A stretch of 64,000 nucleotides of DNA from the NCBI RefSeq assembly GCF_002150505.1, contig NZ_MSSV01000009.1:62001-126000 (forward strand). The letters run 5' to 3'. The DNA comes from Algoriphagus ratkowskyi (GTDB lineage Bacteria; Bacteroidota; Bacteroidia; Cytophagales; Cyclobacteriaceae). Under the pieces are notes generated by a model. That model had not been told where the DNA came from, did no database searches, and was given only the letters and a program-made list of their open reading frames with translations. Below, piece after piece: positions 15,960-24,637 of the stretch (position 1 is the first letter of the stretch; each line of letters begins with the position of its first letter). Position numbers and translations under genes: made by a program.

Positions 15960-16493
15960 ATGTATTTCCAAAATTTCAAAATCAGATTGAGAATAATAAT
16001 TACGGTACTTTCAGTGTTCGTTGCGTTAGCATCTTGCAAAGAAACCTACCAGGAAGAATTACAAGTAGCTCTAGAAAAAAATTTAAATCTTCATTCAGAG
16101 ATCACAAAAGCAGAGGACGAAGTTAAAAAATACAAACAACTTCTTATAGAGTGTCAGTCAGTTCAAACTAAAGAGATTGAAAAGACTATTACAGAAAACA
16201 CAAAACCTAAAGTTGATCAAGGGGTCTCCAAGAATCCTGAAATTGGAATATGGAAAACTCCTGCGATATATGGGGGAGGAAATGTGAGAATATTTAAAAA
16301 GGGTAATGACTATTTTAAAACAGAATCATATCCAGATGGCACTTCATTTACACATAGAATGAGTATGACAAAGCAAGGAGAAAACCGAGTGTTTAAATCC
16401 CTAGAAAAAGTCTCGTCAGATACTTGGGTAGTAAATCAAAGCAACAAATTAAGCATAGTTGATAAAGTAGGTTTAGTATACTCAGTTGATTAA
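15960..16493 (+). CDS. Hypothetical coiled-coil lipoprotein, 177 aa
   Basis: Signal peptide ending FVALASCKETYQ (lipobox Cys26), then a predicted coiled coil (EELQVALEKNLNLHSEITKA, EDEVKKYKQLL) and a C-terminal domain of about 100 residues beginning NPEIGIWKTPAIYGGGNVRI. No known family. It shares its layout (lipobox, coiled coil, small beta domain starting with G-x-W) with the lipoprotein at 16822 but little sequence. It follows post-purL module copy 2. Confidence 0.75.
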   Translation: MYFQNFKIRLRIIITVLSVFVALASCKETYQEELQVALEKNLNLHSEITKAEDEVKKYKQLLIECQSVQTKEIEKTITENTKPKVDQGVSKNPEIGIWKTPAIYGGGNVRIFKKGNDYFKTESYPDGTSFTHRMSMTKQGENRVFKSLEKVSSDTWVVNQSNKLSIVDKVGLVYSVD

Positions 16494-16559
16494 TAAAGAT
16501 GATTAAACATCTCAACTCAACCACTTTTTATAACTAGTATATCTGAGCAATGAAATAAA

Positions 16560-16665
16560 GCTCTCTACTTAGAGGAATTTTTCTTGGTTAAAAGGAAATT
16601 ATGAGTTAAACACACCCTTTACAGGGTATAGAATTAAGTTGCTAAAGGGTTTTATTTGAATCACC
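16560..16665. repeat. Post-purL module, copy 3
   Basis: Direct repeat of copy 2: CTTAGAGGAATTTTTCTTGG, TTATGAGTTAAACACACCC, CTTTACAGGGTATAGAATTA and AAGGGTTTTATTTGAATCAC, in the same order and spacing. The palindrome is imperfect here (16611-16630). The remaining 16666-16821 before the next gene has no recognisable signal. Confidence 0.6.
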
Positions 16666-16821
16666 ATTACCTACACCTGAAATCTATAACTAAGTAGGCT
16701 TTTGGAATAAAAAAACATCTCTTATACTGATAATAGCAAAACATGAGGATAGGTGTAAGCTACGAAAAGAGATAGCAGATAAAAGTAACTCAAAAAAGAA
16801 ACAAACTAAAATGAGAACATC

Positions 16822-17655
16822 ATGAAATTGAAAAGCACTATTTATGTAATTGGAATTATGACAATAGTATCAAGTTGCGGAACTCCACAAATTGATTATG
16901 ATAAAATAATTACTGAAAATCAGGAATTAAAAACAAATATTGAAAAAATAAAATCAGAATTGGAGGAATGTCTAAATGGAGCTGAAAAAACTATTGCAAA
17001 AGTTTTAAAAGCATACTCAGAAAAAGATTTTGTTGTTGCAAAAGAAAACATTAAAAAGCTTTCAGAAAACCATCCCGAATCCTCTAAAACCGCTGAATTC
17101 AAAGATTTATTAGAGACAATTAAAACAGAAGAATTGTCTTTAATGAAAGTAAAAGAAGCAGAAGAAAAAGAACAAATCAGATTAGCTAATATTAATAACA
17201 CAGGAATGTGGAGAGTTGGACATTACGTAGATGAATTTGGAGAATCAACTAAACAAGGCTTCATAACTAATTCTTCATATATCCAAGGTGTTTTCAGCAA
17301 TACTGCTACTCAAGATTCAAAACTGAATGTTAATTTTTTAATCAACAGCTCTTCAAAAATATATATTCAACTTTATGAATATGCTGGAAACAATCCAGTT
17401 AAAGCATATTCTGCCGAAAATTATAGCGTTTTAGTTCAGGACAATGATGGTGAAAGACTAAAATTGAGAGCTACGAACTACTCTGACAGACTTGGTTTTG
17501 AAACGTCTGATTCAAAAAAATTGCACAATGCGTTATTGAAAGGCGGTAGCCTTAAATTTAAGATTTACGAAATTGACTCACCTACTACTGAATATGAATT
17601 TACAATACAGAATGTAGATTGGTATGATAATGCTCATAAGAAACTTGAAAAATAG
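16822..17655 (+). CDS. Hypothetical lipoprotein with coiled coil and C-terminal beta domain, 277 aa
   Basis: Lipobox TIVSSCGTPQ (Cys19). Residues ~28-55 form a coiled coil (ITENQELKTNIEKIKSELEE), then a helical TPR-like stretch (AYSEKDFVVAKENIKKLSEN), then a charged linker. The C-terminal ~150-residue domain begins MWRVGHYVDEFGES and continues KLNVNFLINSSSKIYIQLYE, a type I have seen in other Bacteroidetes hypothetical proteins but cannot name. Very AT-rich. Function unknown. It stands alone between module copy 3 and repeat E. Confidence 0.8.
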   Translation: MKLKSTIYVIGIMTIVSSCGTPQIDYDKIITENQELKTNIEKIKSELEECLNGAEKTIAKVLKAYSEKDFVVAKENIKKLSENHPESSKTAEFKDLLETIKTEELSLMKVKEAEEKEQIRLANINNTGMWRVGHYVDEFGESTKQGFITNSSYIQGVFSNTATQDSKLNVNFLINSSSKIYIQLYEYAGNNPVKAYSAENYSVLVQDNDGERLKLRATNYSDRLGFETSDSKKLHNALLKGGSLKFKIYEIDSPTTEYEFTIQNVDWYDNAHKKLEK

Positions 17656-17734
17656 AACAAAACTACAAACATGCATTTAAAAAAAAAGGCCAAACAGTAG
17701 TAAACATACTATTTTTGGTTGAGAATAAAGATAG

Positions 17735-17975
17735 GTGTTTGTAACTATACACTAATATCCTAACCGGTTTGTAATCGAAATCCAACTCAAGCTAAAGTCC
17801 AGCATGAATTCAAATTGCAAATTATTAACGATGCCATGCGAAGTTATAAACTACGCCTAGCGCCATTCCACCACCAACTCTAATTTCAAGAAAGGAAACA
17901 TTTTATCATCGAAACAGAATTACAAATTCATTTAGAAGCAAAAACTTACAAACTACGCCTAGCGTCCGTCTGATC
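17735..17975. repeat. Structured intergenic repeat, copy E (right half twice)
   Basis: Two successive partial copies: CCTAACCGGTTTGTAATCG ... AACTACGCCTAGCGCCATTC (ending ~17868) and GAATTACAAATTCATTTAGA ... AACTACGCCTAGCGTCCGTC (ending ~17972). Both correspond to the right half of copies A and C. They fill the 331-bp gap before the broken transposase. Confidence 0.6.
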
Positions 17976-17986
17976 AAATTAAGCCG

Positions 17987-18513
17987 CTACCAATAATCGA
18001 CATCAATCAATCCTTTCAAACCAGAATAGTTCCTGGCGCTCGAATACAGATAATCTTCTTCCATTTCAACTATCCCTGCCCGAACTGGATTTTCATGGAT
18101 GTACTTCATTCTACTTTCAATCATGTCGGGCCTTGACAATTCAATCGCATGATTTTCATGCGTCCAGAATTGCATCCCGATGGCTATCGGGACGTCAGAT
18201 CGCTTATTGAACTCGGCGTGATATTCAAATGCCTTTTTTAGCCATTCTCTTCTGCTTTCCTGAGGGTTTTCCAGGGTCATTTCAACAATTTCTTGCTGGT
18301 GTATTTCTTGAAATCTCGCACCCAATCAGACAGTTTTCCATCTTTCTGCTGGACTACTAAGTGGATGTGATTGGTCATTACCACATAGCCAAATAAATAC
18401 AACCCTTTTTCTTTTCTACAATAAGTCAGGTTTGTAAGAACCAAATCCTGATATACTTGTCTGGAAAAAACATCCGCCCATCCAACAACTTGAAAAGTCA
18501 AGAAGTATAGCAT
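17987..18513 (-). pseudogene. Frameshifted REP-associated tyrosine transposase
   Basis: Two overlapping frames make one RAYT. The first part (18513-18277) has the HUH pair TNHIHLVV (His49, His51) and FKKYTSKKLLK with Tyr71. The second (from ~18300 to 17987) has WTHENHAIEL, YIHENPVRAGIVE and DYLYSSARNYSG. A one-base frameshift near 18285-18300 joins them. The normal start is also missing: upstream of MLYFLTFQ the frame stays open (NKIKLQTHE) but runs into a dispersed repeat at 18545 and has no start. A palindrome of REP type is embedded in the coding sequence (18176-18191). It is dead unless the shift is a sequencing error. Confidence 0.85.
18176..18191. repeat. REP-like palindrome inside the RAYT pseudogene
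   Basis: CCCGAT-GGCT-ATCGGG. The arms are identical to those of the intergenic palindrome at 3619-3634, with a different four-base loop. It encodes part of SDVPIAIGMQ, a stretch without counterpart in the other RAYT of the window. Confidence 0.6.
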
Positions 18514-18544
18514 TTCATGAGTTTGAAGTTTAATTTTATTGGCC

Positions 18545-18770
18545 TCATGGAATCTCGCATGGATGGTAACTACCTCATTTTTCAGATCTAATTTTGCTCG
18601 ATTTCCTGGTCTCTAATCTGGTAAGCTTCATCCATAGAATGAAAATAATTCCAATTGAGCGAATTACAAATTCTTTGTCATATAAAGGTGTAGTTACTGC
18701 CGTACGGCTGTCGGGACTACACCTAGTCCAAGGCTTTGCACTTAGTGTAGTCTCGAAAGTTCCGCATAAC
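18545..18770. repeat. Dispersed GGAATCTCGC repeat and structured repeat copy F
   Basis: TCATGGAATCTCGCATGG (18545-18562) matches the repeats at 3526 and 42645. Further right, GCGAATTACAAATTCTTTGT leads into a strong hairpin GGTGTAGT ... ACTACACC (18687-18723) whose inner part CCGTACGGCTGTCGGG is also folded. This is the right end of the structured repeat family. No gene in 18514-18857. Confidence 0.6.
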
Positions 18771-18857
18771 CTTAACCACAACTTTTAACACAATTACCTA
18801 TACTTGTAATGTCTCAATTTGAAAACATTTTGCCATCCACAATCAATCATCACATAA

Positions 18858-20657
18858 ATGAAGCAACCTCTAATTCTCACCTTTCTTATTCTACTGTCTT
18901 ACGGATGCAAAGAGAAAGCATCAGATCTATTTTCAATTGATACGATTTTTGAAGAGTATTATAAATTCAAAGATCGTATCAATCCAATTGAGGCAACAAA
19001 AGGCGGCAATTACGAATACAATGATTTTATAGCGAATTACATTTCTGATGACTATCAAGAAGACTTGAGAAAGAATTACTCTCACTTTTTGAATGTGTTA
19101 GCAGAATTGGATACCACAGCACTATCAGAAGCGGACCTGTTGAGCATGAAAGTGATGAAATGGGACTGTGAGGTGAAGTTGGAAGGCCTAAATAATTCCA
19201 TCGTAACCATGGCATCCCCGATTTATAACTTACCTAGTTTTGAATTGATGCCAATATTTCAAATACAGTCCTTGCATCTATATGTTGCGCAATTGGCAGC
19301 TGGAGGGAGTGTTCAGCCTTTTGAAACCGTTGAAGACTATGACAATTGGTTGAAAAGAGTGGATGACTACCTTATTTTTCTGGATACTTCTATTGCTATG
19401 ATGAAGGAAGGGATGTCTAAAGGCATCGTGCTACCGAAGTCACTGGCTCAAAAAATAATCCCTCAATTGGATGAGTTCATCACCAACCCAGTTGATGCGC
19501 ATTTATTCTACAAGCCAATCGTAGCCATGCCTGAAAGCATCAACGAGGCCGAGAAAAGTCGCATTTCTGGGGAATATAGCGCGATGATTACAGAGAAGTT
19601 GAAGCCAAAATACACAGAACTTAAGCAGTTTTTGGTTAATGAGTATTTGCCAGCCTGTAGAGAAACTTCAGGAATTGGTGCTTTGCCAAATGGAACAGAA
19701 ACATACAATTATCTGATCAAGCTGCATACCACTACCAATATGACAGCTGATGAGATTCATGAACTTGGGAAATCTGAAGTGGCTCGCATTCTGATTGAAA
19801 TGGAGGAGGCGAAAAATAAAATAGGCTTCAAAGGTGACATCAAAGCATTCTTTGAGTCAGTCCGTAACAGTCCAGAACAAATGCCTTTTACTGACCCTCA
19901 ACAAGTAATTGACAATTTTAACAGCATTAAGGAAAGAATTAATGTGACGCTGAATCAGGTTTTTGACTTGAAACCTAAAGCAGATTTTGTGGTGAGACGT
20001 ACTGAAGCTTTTCGCGAAGCCTCCGCAAGTGCTGAATATGTTCCTGGAACAAAAGATGCTTCAAGACCAGGAATTTTTTATGTACCAATACCTGATGTTA
20101 CAAAATACAATACCTATTCTGATGAAGCACTTTTTCTCCATGAAGCCATTCCTGGCCACCATTATCAATTATCACTGCAACAGGAAAATAAAGATTTGCC
20201 GGAATTTCTACATCCAGAAAGCATGGGAGTCTTTGTAGAAGGTTGGGGGTTGTATGCAGAATCATTAGGAACTGAACTTGGTCTTTACGAAGATCCTATT
20301 CAGTATTTTGGAATGCTCAGTATGGAAATGCATCGTGCGATTCGCTTGGTAGTGGATACTGGAATTCATAGTAAAGGATGGACACGCGAACAAGCCATTC
20401 AATATTCGTTGGACAATGAAGCAGAATCTGAAGAATCGGTGATTGCAGAAATTGAACGTTATATGGCCACTCCAGGCCAAGCTTTGTCCTATAAAATCGG
20501 TCAATTAAAAATTAGAGAATTAAGAACCAAAGCCGAAAACAAGCTAGGTAGCAAGTTTAGCATTACGGAGTTTCACAATCAAGTACTAAATTCTGGAAGC
20601 TTGCCTCTAATATTGTTGGAAGAAAAAATTGATAACTGGATTAATTCACAAATTTAG
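18858..20657 (+). CDS. DUF885-family lipoprotein, putative zinc peptidase
   Basis: 599 aa. Lipobox LLSYGCKEK (Cys17). The family hallmark LHEAIPGHHYQ lies at residues ~427-437, where the two His and the Glu resemble a gluzincin-type zinc site. The late EIERYMATPGQALSYKIGQL is also typical of DUF885. Members are thought to be envelope peptidases, with the substrate undefined. Complete and of normal length, transcribed alone to the right of the accessory region. Confidence 0.9.
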   Translation: MKQPLILTFLILLSYGCKEKASDLFSIDTIFEEYYKFKDRINPIEATKGGNYEYNDFIANYISDDYQEDLRKNYSHFLNVLAELDTTALSEADLLSMKVMKWDCEVKLEGLNNSIVTMASPIYNLPSFELMPIFQIQSLHLYVAQLAAGGSVQPFETVEDYDNWLKRVDDYLIFLDTSIAMMKEGMSKGIVLPKSLAQKIIPQLDEFITNPVDAHLFYKPIVAMPESINEAEKSRISGEYSAMITEKLKPKYTELKQFLVNEYLPACRETSGIGALPNGTETYNYLIKLHTTTNMTADEIHELGKSEVARILIEMEEAKNKIGFKGDIKAFFESVRNSPEQMPFTDPQQVIDNFNSIKERINVTLNQVFDLKPKADFVVRRTEAFREASASAEYVPGTKDASRPGIFYVPIPDVTKYNTYSDEALFLHEAIPGHHYQLSLQQENKDLPEFLHPESMGVFVEGWGLYAESLGTELGLYEDPIQYFGMLSMEMHRAIRLVVDTGIHSKGWTREQAIQYSLDNEAESEESVIAEIERYMATPGQALSYKIGQLKIRELRTKAENKLGSKFSITEFHNQVLNSGSLPLILLEEKIDNWINSQI

Positions 20658-20846
20658 ATTCTCCTCCAATTGTCGTAGTCAATTTGCCTTGAGTTCTCAG
20701 GCGACATTTCAGTTTTGCATAAATCAAATAGTGACAGCGATGAACAGTTCGAAGAGTAACTAATTTCTGGTGTAAGAAAAAAACCTTAAACCAAAGAAAC
20801 GCGACAGACTAAAAACATATATTGAACCGACATAATTTGAGACCCA

Positions 20847-21831
20847 ATGAGAAAATTTATTCACATTCTAATTATTGTAATTTCAAGTATCCTTACCCTT
20901 TGCGCTATACTTTCTTTGTTCAGAGATACTGAAATCCGGTATCTGAAAATGCTTGACTTTCCGCGCATACAATTTTTTATTATTACTTTATTGAGCCTGA
21001 TTTCACTTTGGGTGATGACAAAGAAATGGAATTGGTATAATCTCCTATTGGTCTCTGGGTTAGTTTTTGGATTGGTAATACATGGTAAATTTTTAATCCA
21101 CTACACAAGTTTGGTTGCTGTAGATGTTCCTTGGGCAGAAAAAAATATATCATTCAAGGATCAATTAAGTCTATTGCTTACTAACGTCAAAATGGAAAAT
21201 AGAGAAGCACAACTTTTAATCGAACTGGTAAACCGTAAGAAACCAGATTTGATTTTGGCGATGGAGACCGACGAGTGGTGGGATGAACAACTTAAGGTTT
21301 TGGAAAAGGAATACCCTTTTTCCAAGCATACTATTAACGACGTTGCTTATGGAATGATCCTGTTCAGTAAGTTTCCTTTAGAAGATGTTGAAGTCGAATA
21401 TTTAAATAATGAAAATGTACCATCTTTTGACCACTATCTCACTCACCAGCGGCAAAAAACTGACGCTTCATTCTATCCATCCGGTACCGCCAACATATTT
21501 TGAAGATTTGCCAGACAATGAGGGTCAGAAGGAAACTGCACTTCTACAAATTGGGAAAAAACTCAAGGATCGGCAATTACCTACTATTGTAGCTGGAGAT
21601 ATAAATGATGTAGTATGGTCTTACATGGATGAGTTGACAAACACAAAAAATATACTTTTTGACGTGAGAGTGGGGAGAGGATTTTATAATAGTTACAATG
21701 CAGAGAATATATTTATGAGATGGCCATTAGATCATGTCTATGTAACTAAGGAATTTAATTTGACAAAGTTGGAACGCTTATCTAAGATTGGTTCCGACCA
21801 TTTCCCCATTTATGTAAAGTTGGGACTATGA
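20847..21831 (+). pseudogene. Endonuclease/exonuclease/phosphatase-family membrane protein, frameshifted
   Basis: Frame one (20847 to ~21430) encodes three membrane helices (HILIIVISSILTLCAILSLF and following) and the start of an EEP catalytic domain: LLLTNVKMENREA, PDLILAMETDEWW, AYGMILFSKFPLE. Frame two (from ~21430 to 21831) continues it: LTLHSIHPVPPTY, PTIVAGDINDVVWS, RWPLDHVYVT and SDHFPIYVKLGL with the catalytic Asp/His residues. One base is missing near 21428-21435 (after NVPSFD). All catalytic motifs survive, so a recent mutation or a sequencing error is likely. Probable role: phosphodiesterase acting outside the inner membrane, substrate unknown. Confidence 0.85.
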
Positions 21832-21854
21832 AGATCATGAAAGCCCAGCTTGGT

Positions 21855-21960
21855 TTAGTCTTATATCTTTCAATTTTGAAGCTCACATTGGCGTTGGGTT
21901 TGTTGTAGTTAGCCCAAGCTACTCCCTCCAATACTTGTAGATTGGCTGCCTGTCAGTTCT
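21855..21960. repeat. Structured intergenic repeat, fragment G
   Basis: TTTCAATTTTGAAGCTCACA followed by TTGGCGTTGGGTTTGTTGTA and TAGCCCAAGCTACTCCCTCC. This is the left end of the family whose copies A and C begin with the same TTTTGAAGCTCACGA-like string. It shows that the family spreads beyond the main accessory region. Confidence 0.5.
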
Positions 21961-22035
21961 TCAATTTTAGATAGAATTCATTAGCTATTGATATGAGATT
22001 CTTACTCACATTGATTTTAGGACTACGAGTGATTT

Positions 22036-23202
22036 CTAAAAATAATATCCCAAATTAACATTAAACCTTGCTTCCCAAGTTGCATTGGGATTTCCTTTAG
22101 CGAAATCATCTACAAAGTTCCCTCCTAGCCAGGAATGATTGTATCCTGCTGCGTAATCAATGTAGGTATAAACGTTTCCTGCAGCGACTAAAACTCCGGT
22201 GACGTTCATAAATGAATCAGTAAACCCAGATACATTTTTGCCCATAAAAGCAAAATCATTATAAAACTTCAGGCTTGAGACAGGCCCCCATTCTACAGGT
22301 ACATTTCTAGCGACATTCAAGGTATAGATAGTAAAGTCTGAAGCGACTTGATAAGGAGCACCATAAGCTGCCATTGAAACTATTTCTCTTGATTCTCCAG
22401 CGGCATTTTCTGGATTATGGGCAGCGCTGATAAATTGCACTTTCACATCCCAAAGTCCTTTAGTTAATTCGTAATGAATGGACAGGGCAGAGTGATTACC
22501 CATTTCTTCAGTATCGAGATTGTACAAGCCTCCATATTGCAGCGAAATCCCTACTCTACTTAAATACTCCTTTCCAAATTTGTATACAAATTTCCCGTTG
22601 ATCTGATTTGCTTCTTTGTTCCTTCCAGCTATATCGTAGGAATACCGGCTAGGGGAAATCTCCGTATTATCACCAAATTTCAATTCTTCAGCATTCTTAA
22701 AGAAAGCCAAGTGGTATTCTATTTTTTCACCTGTATGCACGTACTTCACCCCCATATCAAGATCATCTTCCAAACCAACATAATATGGCAAATTAAAAAA
22801 CCAATTATTCGAATTATACTGTTGAATCCCAAAGGGAACCTGAGTTAACCCCACTTGGATCTGATTCTGATCATTAAAATTGTAACCAATCCAACCTTGC
22901 TTTAACATTCCCCCTCCAAATTCACTAGAATACAATCTGTATTCAGCATCCAGAAATATTCCTTTGTAAGAAGCTTTTGTATTTATTCTAAACAAATCGT
23001 ACCCAAAATCACCACCTCGTTTTTTCTGACCATCTTTCCATGAGGATAAATTATAATTGAAACGCAGTGCGCCACCAATTTTGAGTTCCGGCTTTTCTTG
23101 TGCCACTGAGGGATAAACCTGCAGCAAAGCCATGACTATAAGAAAAAAGAACCTTTTCGCAAACAGTAAAGAATAATCTCTTTTAAATTGTCCTTGAGCC
23201 AT
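22036..23202 (-). CDS. Outer-membrane porin-like beta-barrel protein
   Basis: 388 aa. Signal peptide (FFFLIVMALLQVYPSVAQ) then a barrel of alternating amphipathic strands: LKIGGALRFNYNLSSW, GIFLDAEYRLYSSEFGGGML, NQIQVGLTQVPFGIQQYN, ending with aromatic FNVNLGYYF as outer-membrane barrels do. It resembles phosphate-selective porin (OprO/OprP) or carbohydrate-porin-like proteins of Bacteroidetes. The substrate is unknown. The start could also be one of the Met residues a little downstream (MALLQV). Single gene, leftward. Confidence 0.8.
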   Translation of the reverse strand: MAQGQFKRDYSLLFAKRFFFLIVMALLQVYPSVAQEKPELKIGGALRFNYNLSSWKDGQKKRGGDFGYDLFRINTKASYKGIFLDAEYRLYSSEFGGGMLKQGWIGYNFNDQNQIQVGLTQVPFGIQQYNSNNWFFNLPYYVGLEDDLDMGVKYVHTGEKIEYHLAFFKNAEELKFGDNTEISPSRYSYDIAGRNKEANQINGKFVYKFGKEYLSRVGISLQYGGLYNLDTEEMGNHSALSIHYELTKGLWDVKVQFISAAHNPENAAGESREIVSMAAYGAPYQVASDFTIYTLNVARNVPVEWGPVSSLKFYNDFAFMGKNVSGFTDSFMNVTGVLVAAGNVYTYIDYAAGYNHSWLGGNFVDDFAKGNPNATWEARFNVNLGYYF

Positions 23203-23557
23203 TTATCGAATTAAAATGTTGAAATATTGCAATTAAGTGAATATAATCTCATGCAGCAAATAGTTAATATAAGCAATATGACTAGTCAATTCGTCAACTA
23301 AACTCAACTTGATTGCTAGTACTAGTCCTAGCATTATAGCTGCAATCCATTGCCCTATTTCCACTCTTTACATACAAATAGACATTGGCACCTACTTTCA
23401 ATTGGAAATTGATAATCAAACGAAATGGCTCAGAGAGAATTAGCTGCTGTAACCCACCTGAGAAAAGTCCGATAGCATTTAAGTAGAACCGAACAGTAGC
23501 AGGAAGTGTTTGCACGTAATATCGGACAAAGTCTAAAAACTCTCAATTCAAAACTAA
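23203..23557. other. 355-bp gap with no supported gene
   Basis: A 73-aa frame exists on the minus strand (23294-23515) but shows no start context, no family and an unlikely composition. I see no promoter or terminator that I would defend. Confidence 0.4.
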
Positions 23558-24016
23558 TTAATTGAAACCACCTGTAGCTATTACCGTAGTGGTCCATACA
23601 ATGGCGCACGAGAAGAAAATCCCTATGGTATTTGCTAAAAAAGCTTGCTTTCTATCCATGGCAAAAAGATATGCTGCAATAGAACCTGCGTACACTCCAG
23701 TGCCAGGAATAGGAAGTAGCACGAAAAACATCAAACCCCAGAAACCATACTTTTCTACATTTTTTCCTGCACCGGTTTTGGCTCTACGCCCGACAAAAAT
23801 CGCTGCTTTTTTGTAATGATTCCATTTCATGAAATAACGATTCACTACGTTTAAAAAAAATGACATGAGCGGAAACACAAGCACATTGGCAATAAAGCAT
23901 AGTACAAAAGCTAGGTAAATATTTACCCCATTCAATATGGCGTAAGGAATGCCGAATTTCGCTTCTCCAAAAGGGGAAATGCTCCATAACATGGCAATGA
24001 GAATCTCGAGAAACAT
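23558..24016 (-). CDS. Small multidrug-export-like membrane protein (COG2426)
   Basis: 152 aa with four hydrophobic stretches (ILNGVNIYLAFVLCFIANVL; GLMFFVLLPIPGTGVYAGSI; FLANTIGIFFSCAIVWTTTV). SPFGEAKFGIPYAI near the start and LPIPGTGVYAGS are typical of COG2426 proteins, which are annotated as small multidrug export proteins and are related to the DedA fold. Function is poorly established. Alone on the minus strand. Confidence 0.85.
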   Translation of the reverse strand: MFLEILIAMLWSISPFGEAKFGIPYAILNGVNIYLAFVLCFIANVLVFPLMSFFLNVVNRYFMKWNHYKKAAIFVGRRAKTGAGKNVEKYGFWGLMFFVLLPIPGTGVYAGSIAAYLFAMDRKQAFLANTIGIFFSCAIVWTTTVIATGGFN

Positions 24017-24582
24017 TTTGTGGTGATTTGAGGCAGCAAAAGTAATGAATTTCTTACCTGCGACCGCTTAGTATATTTTCTAATTGATAAAAGAAACGCT
24101 TTGGCGTCCAAAAGGATTTATATTCTTTCACGATTAAACAGAATCACGCCATTAGCCTAATTAAAACCCCTATTCAACGCTACGAACCTCGATAAGCTCA
24201 GCATCCTAGCTCGATCTACGGATAAATTTAAATTTTTAGAGAGGTGGACATCTGAATATTTGCCACTCTATTCCACCTCTCCACCACGACATCTGAGAAC
24301 TAACCTGTCAAGGACATTTTATTAAACTGGCAAAAAAGAGTACGACCCTAATTTTTATAAACTTGCTGTTCCTTCTTCTTACCCTCCACCTCTACCGAAA
24401 CCCCTACTTCATTATAAAAACAAATTTCTGAACTATCCCTCTGAATACAAGCATGAGGTAAAAGCCACCCAAATCTTTGAAAATCACTGATTATATACAT
24501 ACCCCCAAAAACCATTAATTTAATCTTAAGCCTTTTTTTTTCGAAAAACGTAAAAAAACTTACACATATTAAACAATTGACA
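24017..24582. other. 566-bp gap without a gene
   Basis: Mostly AT-rich. It includes a short GC-richer piece, CGAACCTCGATAAGCTCAGC (24182), reminiscent of dispersed Bacteroidetes repeats, and two CACCTCTCCACC-type strings (24251-24295). Nothing else is recognisable. Confidence 0.35.
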
Positions 24583-24590
24583 TAAATTTG
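24583..24590 (+). promoter_or_regulatory. Candidate -7 element before the bicarbonate gene set
   Basis: TAAATTTG fits TAnnTTTG and lies 48 bp before the TTG start at 24638. No clear -33 TTG at the right distance. Confidence 0.4.
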
Positions 24591-24637
24591 CGTTGAGCTT
24601 TTAGTAATTCGCTAAACCAAGCCATCAAGTAATACCA

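Noticed and set aside
18285..18300. Programmed frameshift in the second RAYT
   Set aside because: No slippery heptamer of the IS-type (such as A6G) is evident, and the start codon region is also lost. Decay is simpler.
12600..18770. Chromosomal integron with attC sites
   Set aside because: The cassette-like spacing and folded repeats are suggestive, but I find neither conserved GTTRRRY/RYYYAAC core sites across copies nor an integron integrase in the window.
23294..23515. 73-aa frame on the minus strand
   Set aside because: No start context, no family, and no partner gene. Probably chance or a very old remnant.
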